This document shows, in pieces, positions 25,473 to 33,545 of a stretch of 42,342 bases of DNA (position 1 is its first letter; every line of letters starts with the position of its first letter). A program made the position numbers and the translations under genes. The DNA is taken from positions 1-42,342 of the forward strand of contig JAJRQT010000162.1 of assembly GCA_024280115.1 (NCBI GenBank), in the 5' to 3' direction. Under the pieces are notes generated by a model. The model was given only the letters and a program-made list of their open reading frames with translations, had not been told where the DNA came from and made no database searches. Source of the DNA: Bacteroidota bacterium. GTDB taxonomy: Bacteria > Bacteroidota > Bacteroidia > Cytophagales > Cyclobacteriaceae.

Positions 25473-27170
25473 TGTAATAATAAATTTATATGGTTTCCCC
25501 ATACGCCCAAATTCATTAAATAATCCAACAATACATTTGTACTCGCCGGGAGGTAAATCAATTTCTCTTCTTAAAGATATTACCTCTTTTGCGTTCCAGT
25601 TATATACTCTTGGATATGGGACAAAATCAAGGTTGATCATTTTATCACTCCCTTTAAGATGCAGATGGAAATAAATCCTGTAATCCTTTTGTAAATTTAC
25701 AAGAGCAACAAAGCTGAACAAAATTGCATGTGGAATATCATCAATATATTCGTATTTAATATTTACAATTTTTATTTTATCATTAATTACATAATCTTGT
25801 GTAATCATCCTAATCGAATATCTGTTGTTAAATATTTGAGAAATGACTCTTATTGTAAAAAATAATATGAACCCTATTATAATAACATAAAAGATATTTT
25901 TATAAATTTTAATATTTAATCTGAACTTCTTTTTTACCCACTGAAAAAAATTTAAAATAATTCGGAGAAGATATAAAACAATAAAAAACGTAGCAACTCC
26001 AAGATGAATACCTAATAAAAGAAATCTTACATCAGCACCTGCCCAAAAGTCACATTGAATATTCAGATATTCCACATAGTTGATACCACCAAAGATAAAA
26101 ACGCCTAAGAGAATTACTGAGAAAATATATTTCAAACAAATCCAATTACTATTATTTTTATAAGTTACAATACTCTTTAATGCAATCAATGCGATAGGTA
26201 TGACAAATACAAATGGCGGAAACAGAAGTCTCGTTTCTCTTGTAAAGGCAAAAAACAACGCAATAATAAAAGTAAGGATAAGAGTACTTATACTACCAAA
26301 AACTAAGAGTTTATACTCTTTTAGAACTTTATTAAAATATAGTTTCACACATCCCACAAAATAAAGTAGCCAGATAAAACCAAATGAAAGAAATATTGAC
26401 ATCAATGAATCATTAGTTCTCCCATGATTCTCAAAATTAAAATTGAATAATCCCCACCTACTAGAACTAATTTCCTGCCAAAGAAAAAGGCGATAAATAA
26501 TATATATTAAAATTGGCAATAGTATTGAGATTAATTTTAACTTACTATTATTATTTTCTCGATGTAAATAAACTATAAAAATTAAGATTGGTACAAAAAT
26601 AATTGTTTGTTCACGAGCCATAAGCCCAAGTAATAGAAAAAGTCCAACATGATTCCATTTAAGTTTAATCAGATTTATCAACATAAGCATTATAAACAGA
26701 TATGCCCACATATCATCCCAAGTATAAACTGGAGAAAAATGAGCACCTAATATTGGATAAGCAGTCAAGAGAATAATTAAACCTATAATTGACCAATATT
26801 TGTCAAAAGATAACAATCGAAGATATTTATAAAAGACAGAACCAATAAGAAGAAATAAAATATACTGCACAACAAAAAAAGATTCTTTTATAGGAAGTAG
26901 AAAAAACTGATGAAACAAAAGAGTAGCATAATTTTGAAGTAGTCGATGGGCAAAGGGAGCATATTCAAGATGCCATGTTACTCTTTTCAACCAGATTTCT
27001 TCTGTTTGATCCATCGGTGATCCAAAAGTGTATAAATGAATATACACCGATAACATCGCCAAAAGTGTTGTTATCAGTATAGGAAACTTAAACTCAGATA
27101 TGAATGTCCCTAATTTTTTTTTATATGTAATTTCTCCCATAGAAGCAAAATCTATACTATAAGCACTCAT
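25467..27170 (-). CDS. Large polytopic membrane protein, GT-C-like, with C-terminal beta domain
   Basis: A 567-residue protein with about 11-12 predicted membrane helices between residues 30 and 440 and a soluble C-terminal domain of about 110 residues. That domain is rich in beta strands, with INLDFVPYPRVYNWNAKEVI and DLPPGEYKCIVGLF (an Ig-like look). The first loop has conserved-looking acidic and Arg residues (DQTEEIWLKR; FAHRLL), and WDDMWAY and AREQT follow, reminiscent of glycan-processing GT-C proteins. No family is recognised with certainty. Its start at ATG 27170 lies 43 bp from the end of the next membrane protein on the same strand, so the two are likely an operon for surface-glycan work. 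Confidence 0.65.
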   Translation of the reverse strand: MSAYSIDFASMGEITYKKKLGTFISEFKFPILITTLLAMLSVYIHLYTFGSPMDQTEEIWLKRVTWHLEYAPFAHRLLQNYATLLFHQFFLLPIKESFFVVQYILFLLIGSVFYKYLRLLSFDKYWSIIGLIILLTAYPILGAHFSPVYTWDDMWAYLFIMLMLINLIKLKWNHVGLFLLLGLMAREQTIIFVPILIFIVYLHRENNNSKLKLISILLPILIYIIYRLFLWQEISSSRWGLFNFNFENHGRTNDSLMSIFLSFGFIWLLYFVGCVKLYFNKVLKEYKLLVFGSISTLILTFIIALFFAFTRETRLLFPPFVFVIPIALIALKSIVTYKNNSNWICLKYIFSVILLGVFIFGGINYVEYLNIQCDFWAGADVRFLLLGIHLGVATFFIVLYLLRIILNFFQWVKKKFRLNIKIYKNIFYVIIIGFILFFTIRVISQIFNNRYSIRMITQDYVINDKIKIVNIKYEYIDDIPHAILFSFVALVNLQKDYRIYFHLHLKGSDKMINLDFVPYPRVYNWNAKEVISLRREIDLPPGEYKCIVGLFNEFGRMGKPYKFIITL

Positions 27171-27213
27171 TTGTAAAGCATAGATAAAAAAATCCTATTA
27201 TAATTTATTTAGT

Positions 27214-29076
27214 TTATAAAGGCTGCAGATGCCAGAAAATATCAGCGTACCTTGATTTAACTACTTCATCAAACTCGATGCTTCTAGTTGGAGGATGCAG
27301 TTCAAACATTCCTCTCTCATGCTTTTTAATAAAGTTGTCAGGAGAAAGAAGAAAGTCTACTTCGAACACTTTCTTTTTAGCTTCTGCTTTTTTATTAAAC
27401 TTCACTTCATACAAAGTAAGAACAAACTTGTTTGAATCTTTTTCACGAGGCATATAGACATAATCAATCGGGCTATATCTGTTATATGCCAAGACATACG
27501 CCAGCATATCTGCTTCAATTATTTTAATAGCCTGATCTAAAAACATCTCACGTTGGTCAATACGTCCTGCGGTGTGTGCGGTCATATTATTTAGAGGTAT
27601 AAATAGATAGTACGGTAAATAACAAGACTCAAGGTAATGTGTTGTTAAAAATACTTTGTCATACGTTTCAACATTTTCAAAAACCTTCAAATCATTTGTT
27701 GGGACACGTTGTTTCAGACCATTCTGAAATTTCACTGATTCATAATTTTTAGTCAGCGAGTTTGATTCAATTACAAACAACAAAAAAATTATTCCGAAGA
27801 CACCAAAAGACACAGCTTTATTAAGTTTACATTTATTCAACAGCACCATCACTCCGATTGAAGCAGGAGCCAAAACGAAGACATGAAAAAATTCTAAAAT
27901 TTTTCTTGATTGAAATGATGACTCATCTAAATTCATATAACGGTCTAATAGAATCAATAAGAAACCACCTAAAAACAAATATAACAATCTCCCTGTTTTG
28001 TGACTACGAAAAAGATAAAATAGAAAAAATATTCCAAAAAAGATTAAAAGACTTTCAATAGTTACCTTACTCCAATGCGAAGTTAAATTTGTATGTCTGA
28101 GTCCAAACCATACGTTTTGTGCGGAAGACATTCCATTCCAATAAATAGACCTTAGTAATGGCACCCAATAGACCGCACTCACAAGAGCTACGCCAACCAT
28201 GAGAATAACTTTGTGCCGAACCTCAAAGATAATATTTGAAAGATTTTTTTCTTTACTGTATTGTTGAATCAAAGTAATAGGTAAAACAATAAATGCCATA
28301 AAGAACCAATAGTAATATGTCATAAAAATGAGACCGCCCAAAATAGCACCATACAGATAAAACTTCCAATCAAACTTATTCGGCTTTTTATCCTGACCAA
28401 CTCTTTCAAAATAGTATAGCCACCACGGCATAAACAGAGCCGCGGTTATATGTTCATAATAAATCCAATCTAAATATCTGAAGGCAAAGAAAATAGTCCC
28501 CACGACGATTGCTGCAGCAATAGATGGTTTCACTATTTTTTTCCATGACCAATAAAGCAACCACGGGTATAACAAAAATATAAATAAGTAACCATACTTA
28601 ATTGTTTGATACGCTTCAATATTAATCAGCTTCGCATAAAGTGCCATTATGTAAAACCATAAAGGTGGATAAAAACTTGGAAGGTCTTTGAGATACCAAT
28701 CTGTAAAAAACGTATTATAATCCATCATTTTGCAAATCAATGCCAACCGATTCCCATTATCCCCCCAATGTCCATGCATGCCATATTCAGTACCTGAAAA
28801 CATAATACCATAGAGTACAACAAAATACGCTGAAACAGCAAAAACCGTCAATGCTGGTACATATGGTTTCTCACGTTTCCAATAGATGATAAATGCTGAG
28901 ACGAGAATCCATGACAACGCCCAAAATTTTGATTTAACAATATCAATGGTATGTTCATCAGAAAGATATGTGTACCCCTCAGCATGACCATATAACTGAA
29001 AGCCTATAATCACTAAGACCACAAAGGCAGCAAAGAAATACAAATTTTCTTTTTTTATGTTTTTTATGACTCCCAT
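27214..29076 (-). CDS. Polytopic GT-C-type glycosyltransferase with AftA-like loop motif
   Basis: A 620-residue protein with about 11-13 membrane helices. The first large loop has YGMHGHWGDNGNRLALICKM, then KDLPSFYPPLWFY. A GDN.xR segment followed by a YPP motif recalls the mycobacterial arabinofuranosyltransferase AftA (GT85). The similarity is judged from motifs alone and may reflect a wider GT-C group. The C-terminal 150 residues are soluble (THYLESCYLPYYLFIPLNN...). It starts at ATG 29076, opposite in direction to the GT2/epimerase genes, and forms a pair with the next minus-strand membrane protein. Transfer of a lipid-linked pentose or hexose to a cell-surface glycan is the best guess. 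Confidence 0.7.
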   Translation of the reverse strand: MGVIKNIKKENLYFFAAFVVLVIIGFQLYGHAEGYTYLSDEHTIDIVKSKFWALSWILVSAFIIYWKREKPYVPALTVFAVSAYFVVLYGIMFSGTEYGMHGHWGDNGNRLALICKMMDYNTFFTDWYLKDLPSFYPPLWFYIMALYAKLINIEAYQTIKYGYLFIFLLYPWLLYWSWKKIVKPSIAAAIVVGTIFFAFRYLDWIYYEHITAALFMPWWLYYFERVGQDKKPNKFDWKFYLYGAILGGLIFMTYYYWFFMAFIVLPITLIQQYSKEKNLSNIIFEVRHKVILMVGVALVSAVYWVPLLRSIYWNGMSSAQNVWFGLRHTNLTSHWSKVTIESLLIFFGIFFLFYLFRSHKTGRLLYLFLGGFLLILLDRYMNLDESSFQSRKILEFFHVFVLAPASIGVMVLLNKCKLNKAVSFGVFGIIFLLFVIESNSLTKNYESVKFQNGLKQRVPTNDLKVFENVETYDKVFLTTHYLESCYLPYYLFIPLNNMTAHTAGRIDQREMFLDQAIKIIEADMLAYVLAYNRYSPIDYVYMPREKDSNKFVLTLYEVKFNKKAEAKKKVFEVDFLLSPDNFIKKHERGMFELHPPTRSIEFDEVVKSRYADIFWHLQPL

Positions 29077-29144
29077 GAAACAGAATGTACTGATTTGTAT
29101 AATATTTGTAAAGTCATTAGATTACTATACAGATAATCACATGC

Positions 29145-29173
29145 AAAAAAAAAAGCCCGCCAAGATGACGAGC
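29145..29173 (-). terminator. Rho-independent terminator of the primary sigma factor gene
   Basis: On the minus strand GCTCGTC-N5-GGCGGGC forms a 7-bp stem (two G-T pairs; arms at 29155-29161 and 29167-29173) followed by ten T (29145-29154). It lies 30 bp after the rpoD stop. Confidence 0.8.
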
Positions 29174-29202
29174 TATTTTTATATTCAATTGTGTATCAAT
29201 CA

Positions 29203-30057
29203 TTAATTCAAATAAGCTCGCAATGAACGGCTTCTTGAGGCATGACGGAGTCTTCGAATCGCTTTTTCTTTTATCTGACGTACCCGTTCACGGGTAAGAG
29301 AGAATCGAGCTCCTATCTCTTCAAGCGTCAACGCTTTCTCATGGTGTAAACCAAAGTAGAGATTAATTACTTCCGCTTCTCTTGGTGTCAATGAATCCAA
29401 CGCTTTTTCGATTTCTACTTTTAAAGACCCATCTAATAGGGCTTCATCAGGTGAAGGTTGGAATTCATCTTCTAACACATCAATAAGGGAATTATCTTCC
29501 GATGCGGAAAATGGTGCATCTAATGAAAGATGCGAGTTCGAGATTTTCAATGTATCAGACACTTCGTTTTCAGAAAGCTCCAGCTCTTTTGAGATTTCCT
29601 CAGGAGATGGCAGACGCCCCAACGATTGTTCTAACCGTGATGAGACCTTTCCGATTTTATGGAGGGTTCCGACTCTATTTAAAGGCAAGCGCACAATTCG
29701 GCTCTGCTCAGCAAGAGATTGCAAAATAGCCTGACGGATCCACCACACGGCGTAACTGATAAATTTGAACCCACGGGTTTCATCAAACCTCTTGGCAGCT
29801 TTAATCAATCCGATATTACCTTCATTGATTAAATCAGCCAGAGACAAACCCTGGTTTTGATATTGTTTTGCCACCGAAACAACGAACCGCAAATTAGCCT
29901 TTGTTAATTTCTCCAAGGCTCTTTTGTCGCCTTGCTTAATTTTTCTCGCTAACCGCACTTCTTCTTCGGCGTTAATAAGAGGGGTTTCCCCGATTTCACG
30001 AAGATACAGATCCAAGGATCTATCTTCATCGCGATATTTTAAGGATTGTTTAGCCAA
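29203..30057 (-). CDS. rpoD: Primary sigma factor (RpoD/SigA, short form)
   Basis: A 284-residue sigma-70 factor with regions 1.2 ([18 protein letters not shown]), 2 ([38 protein letters not shown] and [13 protein letters not shown], the -10-binding helix), 3 and 4 ([30 protein letters not shown], the -35-binding helix). Group 1 status is indicated by near-perfect region 2.4 and 4.2. The short length without region 1.1 or a long non-conserved region is normal for Bacteroidota-like bacteria. The start is TTG 30057, since the frame is closed by TGA upstream and no ATG or GTG precedes it. The AAGGAG site sits rather far off (12 bases). It follows htrA on the same strand. Confidence 0.93.
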   Translation of the reverse strand: MAKQSLKYRDEDRSLDLYLREIGETPLINAEEEVRLARKIKQGDKRALEKLTKANLRFVVSVAKQYQNQGLSLADLINEGNIGLIKAAKRFDETRGFKFISYAVWWIRQAILQSLAEQSRIVRLPLNRVGTLHKIGKVSSRLEQSLGRLPSPEEISKELELSENEVSDTLKISNSHLSLDAPFSASEDNSLIDVLEDEFQPSPDEALLDGSLKVEIEKALDSLTPREAEVINLYFGLHHEKALTLEEIGARFSLTRERVRQIKEKAIRRLRHASRSRSLRAYLN

Positions 30058-30094
30058 TTTTCTGACTAACTCCTTCCAACTTAAAATGTTTCAT

Positions 30095-30111
30095 CTCAGA
30101 ACTTTTCTGAG
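30095..30111. other. Inverted repeat between htrA and rpoD
   Basis: CTCAGAA-CTT-TTCTGAG is a 7-3-7 inverted repeat in the 80-bp gap between the htrA stop and the rpoD start. It could be an attenuator or mRNA-processing hairpin in the rpoD leader. It lacks a T-run. Confidence 0.4.
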
Positions 30112-30137
30112 TTACCACAATATATTCCATACTACAA

Positions 30138-31655
30138 TTATGGTCGTACTACTTTTCGTGCCACTGAACCATCTGGCTCTACTACAATCATCGGAATTCT
30201 TTTTACCGACGAAGGCAATTCATCAGATATTGCAAGAATATCATCTATCGACGATACCGACTGATTATTTACCTGCAAAATCACTGTTCCTCTTCTAATT
30301 GAAGAAATATCTGCTGGAGTACCTTGTCCGACACGTCGAACAAAGACACCATCAATTGGCTCTATTTTCAACAATGCCGCCAACTCCTCAGAGAATGAGA
30401 CTAACTCCATACCAAGCCAACGAACTGAACGAGTATCAGGAGGAATCACTGCTCTGGGGTCGTTACTTTCCAAAGATGCCATAAATGTATCCCTGTCAGC
30501 AACAATCACATTTGCTTCATGACGAACAGATTCTCGTATATATTCAACTGGTACAGGTTGTCCGCCTTTTGCCTGAGAAATAAGAACTGACAAATGTTGA
30601 TTATTTTCAATTTCCTGCCCATTTATTTTTAAAATAATATCACCAGATTTTATCCCCGCTCTATCGGCAGGAGAATCTGTAAAAACTGAATCAATTTTTA
30701 CACCATGAAGACCATCAATTCCTTGTAGTCTTGTTTCTCTTTCAGTCAACCGACCAAGCCAAACGCCTAACCATCCACGGTTTACCTTGCCTAAAGCAAT
30801 CAAATCAGGTACCACCGAACGTGCCAAGCTAATTGGTATCGCAAATCCTATCCCAACAGATGCACCCGTTGGAGATGAAATCGCCGAGTTGACTCCTATA
30901 CATTCACCACGCAAATTCAACAATGGTCCACCAGAATTTCCAGGGTTAATCGAAGCATCGGTCTGAATATAATCCTGATAAGTTGGTGTTTCTGTTCCAA
31001 AATTTAAATCCCGTCTACCTTTTGCTGAAATAACTCCAACAGTTACAGTACGGTCAAGTCCTTGTTGTGGAAATGGATTCCCAATAGCAATAGCCCAATC
31101 GCCTACTTTTAGGTTTTCCGAATCACCAAATGGAATTATTGTAATTTTTTCATTCTTTGGATCAATCTTTAATACTGCTAAATCTGTTTGTGGATCAGCC
31201 CCTACCAATGTTGCTTGATATGTATAACCAGATGAAGTCGTTACTTCAAGTTTCTGTGCATTCTCTACAACATGGTTATTTGTAAGTATATATCCTTCTT
31301 CTCTAAAAAAGAAGCCTGATCCCGACGATGTCCCGCCAGAACCTCTATGCCACCATTGCGAATCAGGTGTAGCTGATTTTGCCGAAATATTTACGACTGC
31401 ATCTGAGGCATTTTCAACAACTTGCACAAATGGAGACTCTGTCTGACCATCACGATATGCAACAGGCATAAGCCCTGTTTGGGCTATATTGACAGGAGTC
31501 TGTGCGATAGTTTTTGGGGTAAAGTCCATATTTGATGTGACCAACATCCCAAAAAATGTAAAAAACAACGCCGTCAAAACAAAAAGTGATACTGATTTAA
31601 CCGGCTTTTTCGTATCTTGTTTTTTATCCTGAGGAGAAATTCTACCCAATTTCAA
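30138..31655 (-). CDS. Periplasmic serine protease HtrA/DegQ (Do family)
   Basis: A 505-residue envelope protease/chaperone. An N-terminal membrane anchor (SVSLFVLTALFFTFFGMLVTS) is followed by a trypsin-like domain with the triad His (TNNHVVEN), Asp (TDLAVLKID) and Ser (NPGNSGGPL), and two PDZ domains (GIKSGDIILKINGQEI; ISSIRRGTVILQVNN). This is the DegP/DegQ layout. The start is TTG 31655 with GGAGG upstream. A good promoter lies ahead on the minus strand (TTGACC, 17 bp, TATCTT) and an inverted repeat overlaps its -35, which suggests repression by an unknown factor. It digests or refolds misfolded periplasmic proteins, for example under metal stress. Confidence 0.95.
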   Translation of the reverse strand: MKLGRISPQDKKQDTKKPVKSVSLFVLTALFFTFFGMLVTSNMDFTPKTIAQTPVNIAQTGLMPVAYRDGQTESPFVQVVENASDAVVNISAKSATPDSQWWHRGSGGTSSGSGFFFREEGYILTNNHVVENAQKLEVTTSSGYTYQATLVGADPQTDLAVLKIDPKNEKITIIPFGDSENLKVGDWAIAIGNPFPQQGLDRTVTVGVISAKGRRDLNFGTETPTYQDYIQTDASINPGNSGGPLLNLRGECIGVNSAISSPTGASVGIGFAIPISLARSVVPDLIALGKVNRGWLGVWLGRLTERETRLQGIDGLHGVKIDSVFTDSPADRAGIKSGDIILKINGQEIENNQHLSVLISQAKGGQPVPVEYIRESVRHEANVIVADRDTFMASLESNDPRAVIPPDTRSVRWLGMELVSFSEELAALLKIEPIDGVFVRRVGQGTPADISSIRRGTVILQVNNQSVSSIDDILAISDELPSSVKRIPMIVVEPDGSVARKVVRP

Positions 31656-31685
31656 TTATCTAGTCCTCCGACTATTTAGCCAAGT

Positions 31686-31714
31686 AAGATAGTGAACGGT
31701 TTCTATTTGGTCAA
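31686..31714 (-). promoter_or_regulatory. Promoter of the htrA gene
   Basis: Minus strand: TTGACC (31709-31714), 17-bp spacer, TATCTT (31686-31691), about 31 bp before the TTG start. It is a good match to the primary-sigma consensus. Confidence 0.6.
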
Positions 31715-31730
31715 GCTCTTTATGACCAAA
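31706..31730. promoter_or_regulatory. Inverted repeat overlapping the htrA -35 (operator candidate)
   Basis: TTTGGTCA-N9-TGACCAAA is a perfect 8-9-8 inverted repeat whose left arm covers the -35 hexamer. This is a classical repressor-operator placement. The regulator is not identifiable in the window. Confidence 0.5.
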
Positions 31731-32154
31731 CTCTATCTATTATGTTTAACGTATCAATACCAGAAATGATGCATTTTATTTCAAATTTTAACATTTATTT
31801 ACTCTCTTTAAGACAATACAGTGACAAAAACGATGCAGATTATTTTTTGGAATTTTATTCGGCATATATCATGTACCGACTGGGCATTGCCCTGTCTTTG
31901 ATATATGTTTTCAGGGGCCTATTCCTGACGAATTCAACCTTATTAAGTCGAAGCTCCCCAATCCCCTTCCCTGGCTTGACACCGGATCCAGTCCTATTTA
32001 ATTAACGGTAATTTGTGTACGCTTGTCGCCTTCGTCTGCCTCTATTTTTCCTTAAAGCAAATACACAAAGGAACCAATCTTTTATAATTGACTATAATAG
32101 GATATATAGTATTTTAAAAATACCCACTTGAAAGGGAGGAGCTTTTTTGCTCTT
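31731..32154. other. Gene-poor region with a REP-like fragment
   Basis: I see no convincing gene here. An open frame at 31742-32005 has no ribosome-binding site and ends in a segment that reads as repeat DNA. Around 31955-31990 the text ..CCCTGGCTTGACACCGGATCCAG resembles the widespread intergenic palindromic repeats of the form GGCTTGACCCGGAATCCAG, probably a decayed copy. The TTGACTATAATAGGATA repeat begins at 32088. Confidence 0.4.
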
Positions 32155-32294
32155 ATGAATAAAAAAAAGATTAAAGTTTTCCTTCTATTATTACCATTCA
32201 TCATTATTGCGATTGCGATATTAAGTTTAGTAGTGTTTTCAGTAATTATGTATCTCACTTTCAGTAATTAGTTTTTTTTGACTATAATAGGATA
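32088..32294 (+). repeat. Pair of identical 17-bp direct repeats heading two small membrane genes
   Basis: TTGACTATAATAGGATA occurs at 32088-32104 and again at 32278-32294, exactly 190 bp apart. Each copy stands upstream of a small gene that begins with a hydrophobic segment (ATG 32155 and ATG 32299). It contains TTGAC and TATAAT, but too close together to serve as one promoter. It may come from a local duplication. Confidence 0.6.
32155..32271 (+). CDS. Possible 38-residue single-helix membrane peptide
   Basis: A short frame: MNKKKIKV followed by an uninterrupted hydrophobic stretch (FLLLLPFIIIAIAILSLVVFSVIMY) and TAG at 32269-32271. The positive-inside N-terminus and one long helix are like small membrane toxins or stress peptides. 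GGGAGGAG lies about 14 bases upstream, longer than ideal. It shares the 17-bp upstream repeat with the next gene. No family is recognised, and it may be an N-terminal remnant of a duplicated copy of that gene. Confidence 0.35.
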   Translation: MNKKKIKVFLLLLPFIIIAIAILSLVVFSVIMYLTFSN

Positions 32295-32298
32295 CTGA

Positions 32299-32724
32299 AT
32301 GAAATTAGTAAAAATAATTTTAGCCATATTATCAATCCCTTTGATAATTATCTGTCTTTTTTATATAGGTGTTTATGTGTTTAGCTTTTTAGCTTTAATT
32401 TTATGGAGTGATGTCCCAGAAGAATTTATTACTGAAAAAGTTAGCAATTCTAGATATGATATCATTCTCTTTAAAAAAGATTATGACATAAGTGCAAATA
32501 GACCATATGTAAATATTTCAGTTATTGACAAAAAAGATTGGTTCCCGTCTGAAGAGTTTATAATTAAGGCAAAATATAGAGATTCTGGTTATGTTTATTT
32601 TGTAGATACAAACATAATAAATGTTATTTTCTTGACTTATGAAAAAAATTCTAAAACACTGACTAAATCAGACTCAGTGACTGTTGATTTAAGAAAAAAT
32701 GATGGAATATTACGCATCAATTAA
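32299..32724 (+). CDS. Hypothetical membrane-anchored protein
   Basis: A 141-residue protein of unknown family. The N-terminus has one or two hydrophobic helices (about 5-38), then an acidic extracytoplasmic domain with alternating strand pattern (YDIILFKKDYDISANRPYVNISVI, GYVYFVDTNIINVIFLTYE). There is no lipobox. It starts 5 bases after the second 17-bp repeat and has no obvious ribosome-binding site, so initiation may be weak or leaderless. Base composition is more AT-rich than the next operon, hinting at accessory origin. Confidence 0.5.
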   Translation: MKLVKIILAILSIPLIIICLFYIGVYVFSFLALILWSDVPEEFITEKVSNSRYDIILFKKDYDISANRPYVNISVIDKKDWFPSEEFIIKAKYRDSGYVYFVDTNIINVIFLTYEKNSKTLTKSDSVTVDLRKNDGILRIN

Positions 32725-32730
32725 ATTTGG

Positions 32731-32784
32731 TAGGCTTTGGGTTAAGGCATGCCTTAACCCGACATATCGGAACATGCAAGCCTA
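32731..32784. repeat. Nested palindrome (REP-like hairpin)
   Basis: A perfect 22-bp palindrome (32739-32760; arms GGGTTAAGGCA and TGCCTTAACCC) lies inside an outer pair TAGGCTT (32731-32737) and AAGCCTA (32778-32784). It could end transcription from the preceding gene but has no T-run. A dispersed repeat is as likely. Confidence 0.55.
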
Positions 32785-32836
32785 TTCTCTACAAAATTTT
32801 ACTTTGATTACCCCCTCACTTTCCTATTCTCTCTTG

Positions 32837-32865
32837 TTGACATTTGTACAAAAACCGTCTACTTT
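32837..32865 (+). promoter_or_regulatory. Promoter of the aldolase-fol-pan operon
   Basis: TTGACA (32837-32842), 17-bp spacer, TACTTT (32860-32865). The expected start falls within a few bases of ATG 32875, so the transcript may be nearly leaderless. No ribosome-binding site is visible before that ATG. Confidence 0.6.
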
Positions 32866-32874
32866 GAAACAACT

Positions 32875-33528
32875 ATGAGTAACCCATTTACGATGAAAAA
32901 AGAAATCTGCGATATAGGAAAATTGCTGTACGAGAACGGCATGCTTGCCGGTTCCGATGGCAATATTTCGGTCAAACTTGACGATGATCGTATCATGATA
33001 ACCCCATCTGGTGTCGCCAAAGGGCGGATGTCACCCGATGAGATGGTTATTGTCGACATCAACGGCAAACATCTGCAAGGCAACAAAAAAGCATCATCTG
33101 AAATGCTGATGCACTTAGCTGTCTATAAAGCACGACCAGAAATCAAATCATGCGTTCATTCGCATGCTCCTTACTCGACTGCCTTTGCGGCAGCAGGAAT
33201 TGAGCTGAAAGAAGATATTTTGCCCGAAGTGGTTCTGTTTATCGGTGGGATTCCTCTTACTGATTACGCTCCTCCGGGAACCGATGCTCTGCCAAAGTCG
33301 CTTGAGCCGTACTTAGCTGACTCCAACGCCTTTTTGCTACGTAATCATGGGCTGTTGACTATCGGACATGACCTCACCGAGGCGTTCAACCGTCATGAGA
33401 CAGTCGAACATTTTGCCAATATTGTCCATCTTGCCCGTCAATTAGGCAATGTCAACTCGATACCATCTGATGATTTCAAACGTCTTGAGAAAATGCGTGC
33501 TAAGCTCGACGATGCCTGGAATTCCTAA
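32875..33528 (+). CDS. Class II aldolase/adducin-family protein (fuculose-phosphate-aldolase-like)
   Basis: A 217-residue zinc-dependent class II aldolase. It has GSDGNISVKLDDDRIMITPSG for substrate phosphate binding, the zinc ligands in CVHSHAPYSTAFA (two His) and RNHGLLTIG (third His), and a catalytic Glu region (KASSEMLMH). The family includes L-fuculose-1-phosphate and L-ribulose-5-phosphate enzymes and methylthioribulose dehydratase, so the substrate cannot be fixed. It is the first gene of a compact six-gene operon with folate and pantothenate genes, behind a clear promoter, with an almost leaderless start. Confidence 0.9.
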   Translation: MSNPFTMKKEICDIGKLLYENGMLAGSDGNISVKLDDDRIMITPSGVAKGRMSPDEMVIVDINGKHLQGNKKASSEMLMHLAVYKARPEIKSCVHSHAPYSTAFAAAGIELKEDILPEVVLFIGGIPLTDYAPPGTDALPKSLEPYLADSNAFLLRNHGLLTIGHDLTEAFNRHETVEHFANIVHLARQLGNVNSIPSDDFKRLEKMRAKLDDAWNS

Positions 33529-33545
33529 AACTTAAGCGGGTTGTT

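Noticed and set aside
31742..32005. 87-residue open frame upstream of htrA
   Set aside because: No ribosome-binding site and no protein-like pattern; its end overlaps a repeat-like fragment.
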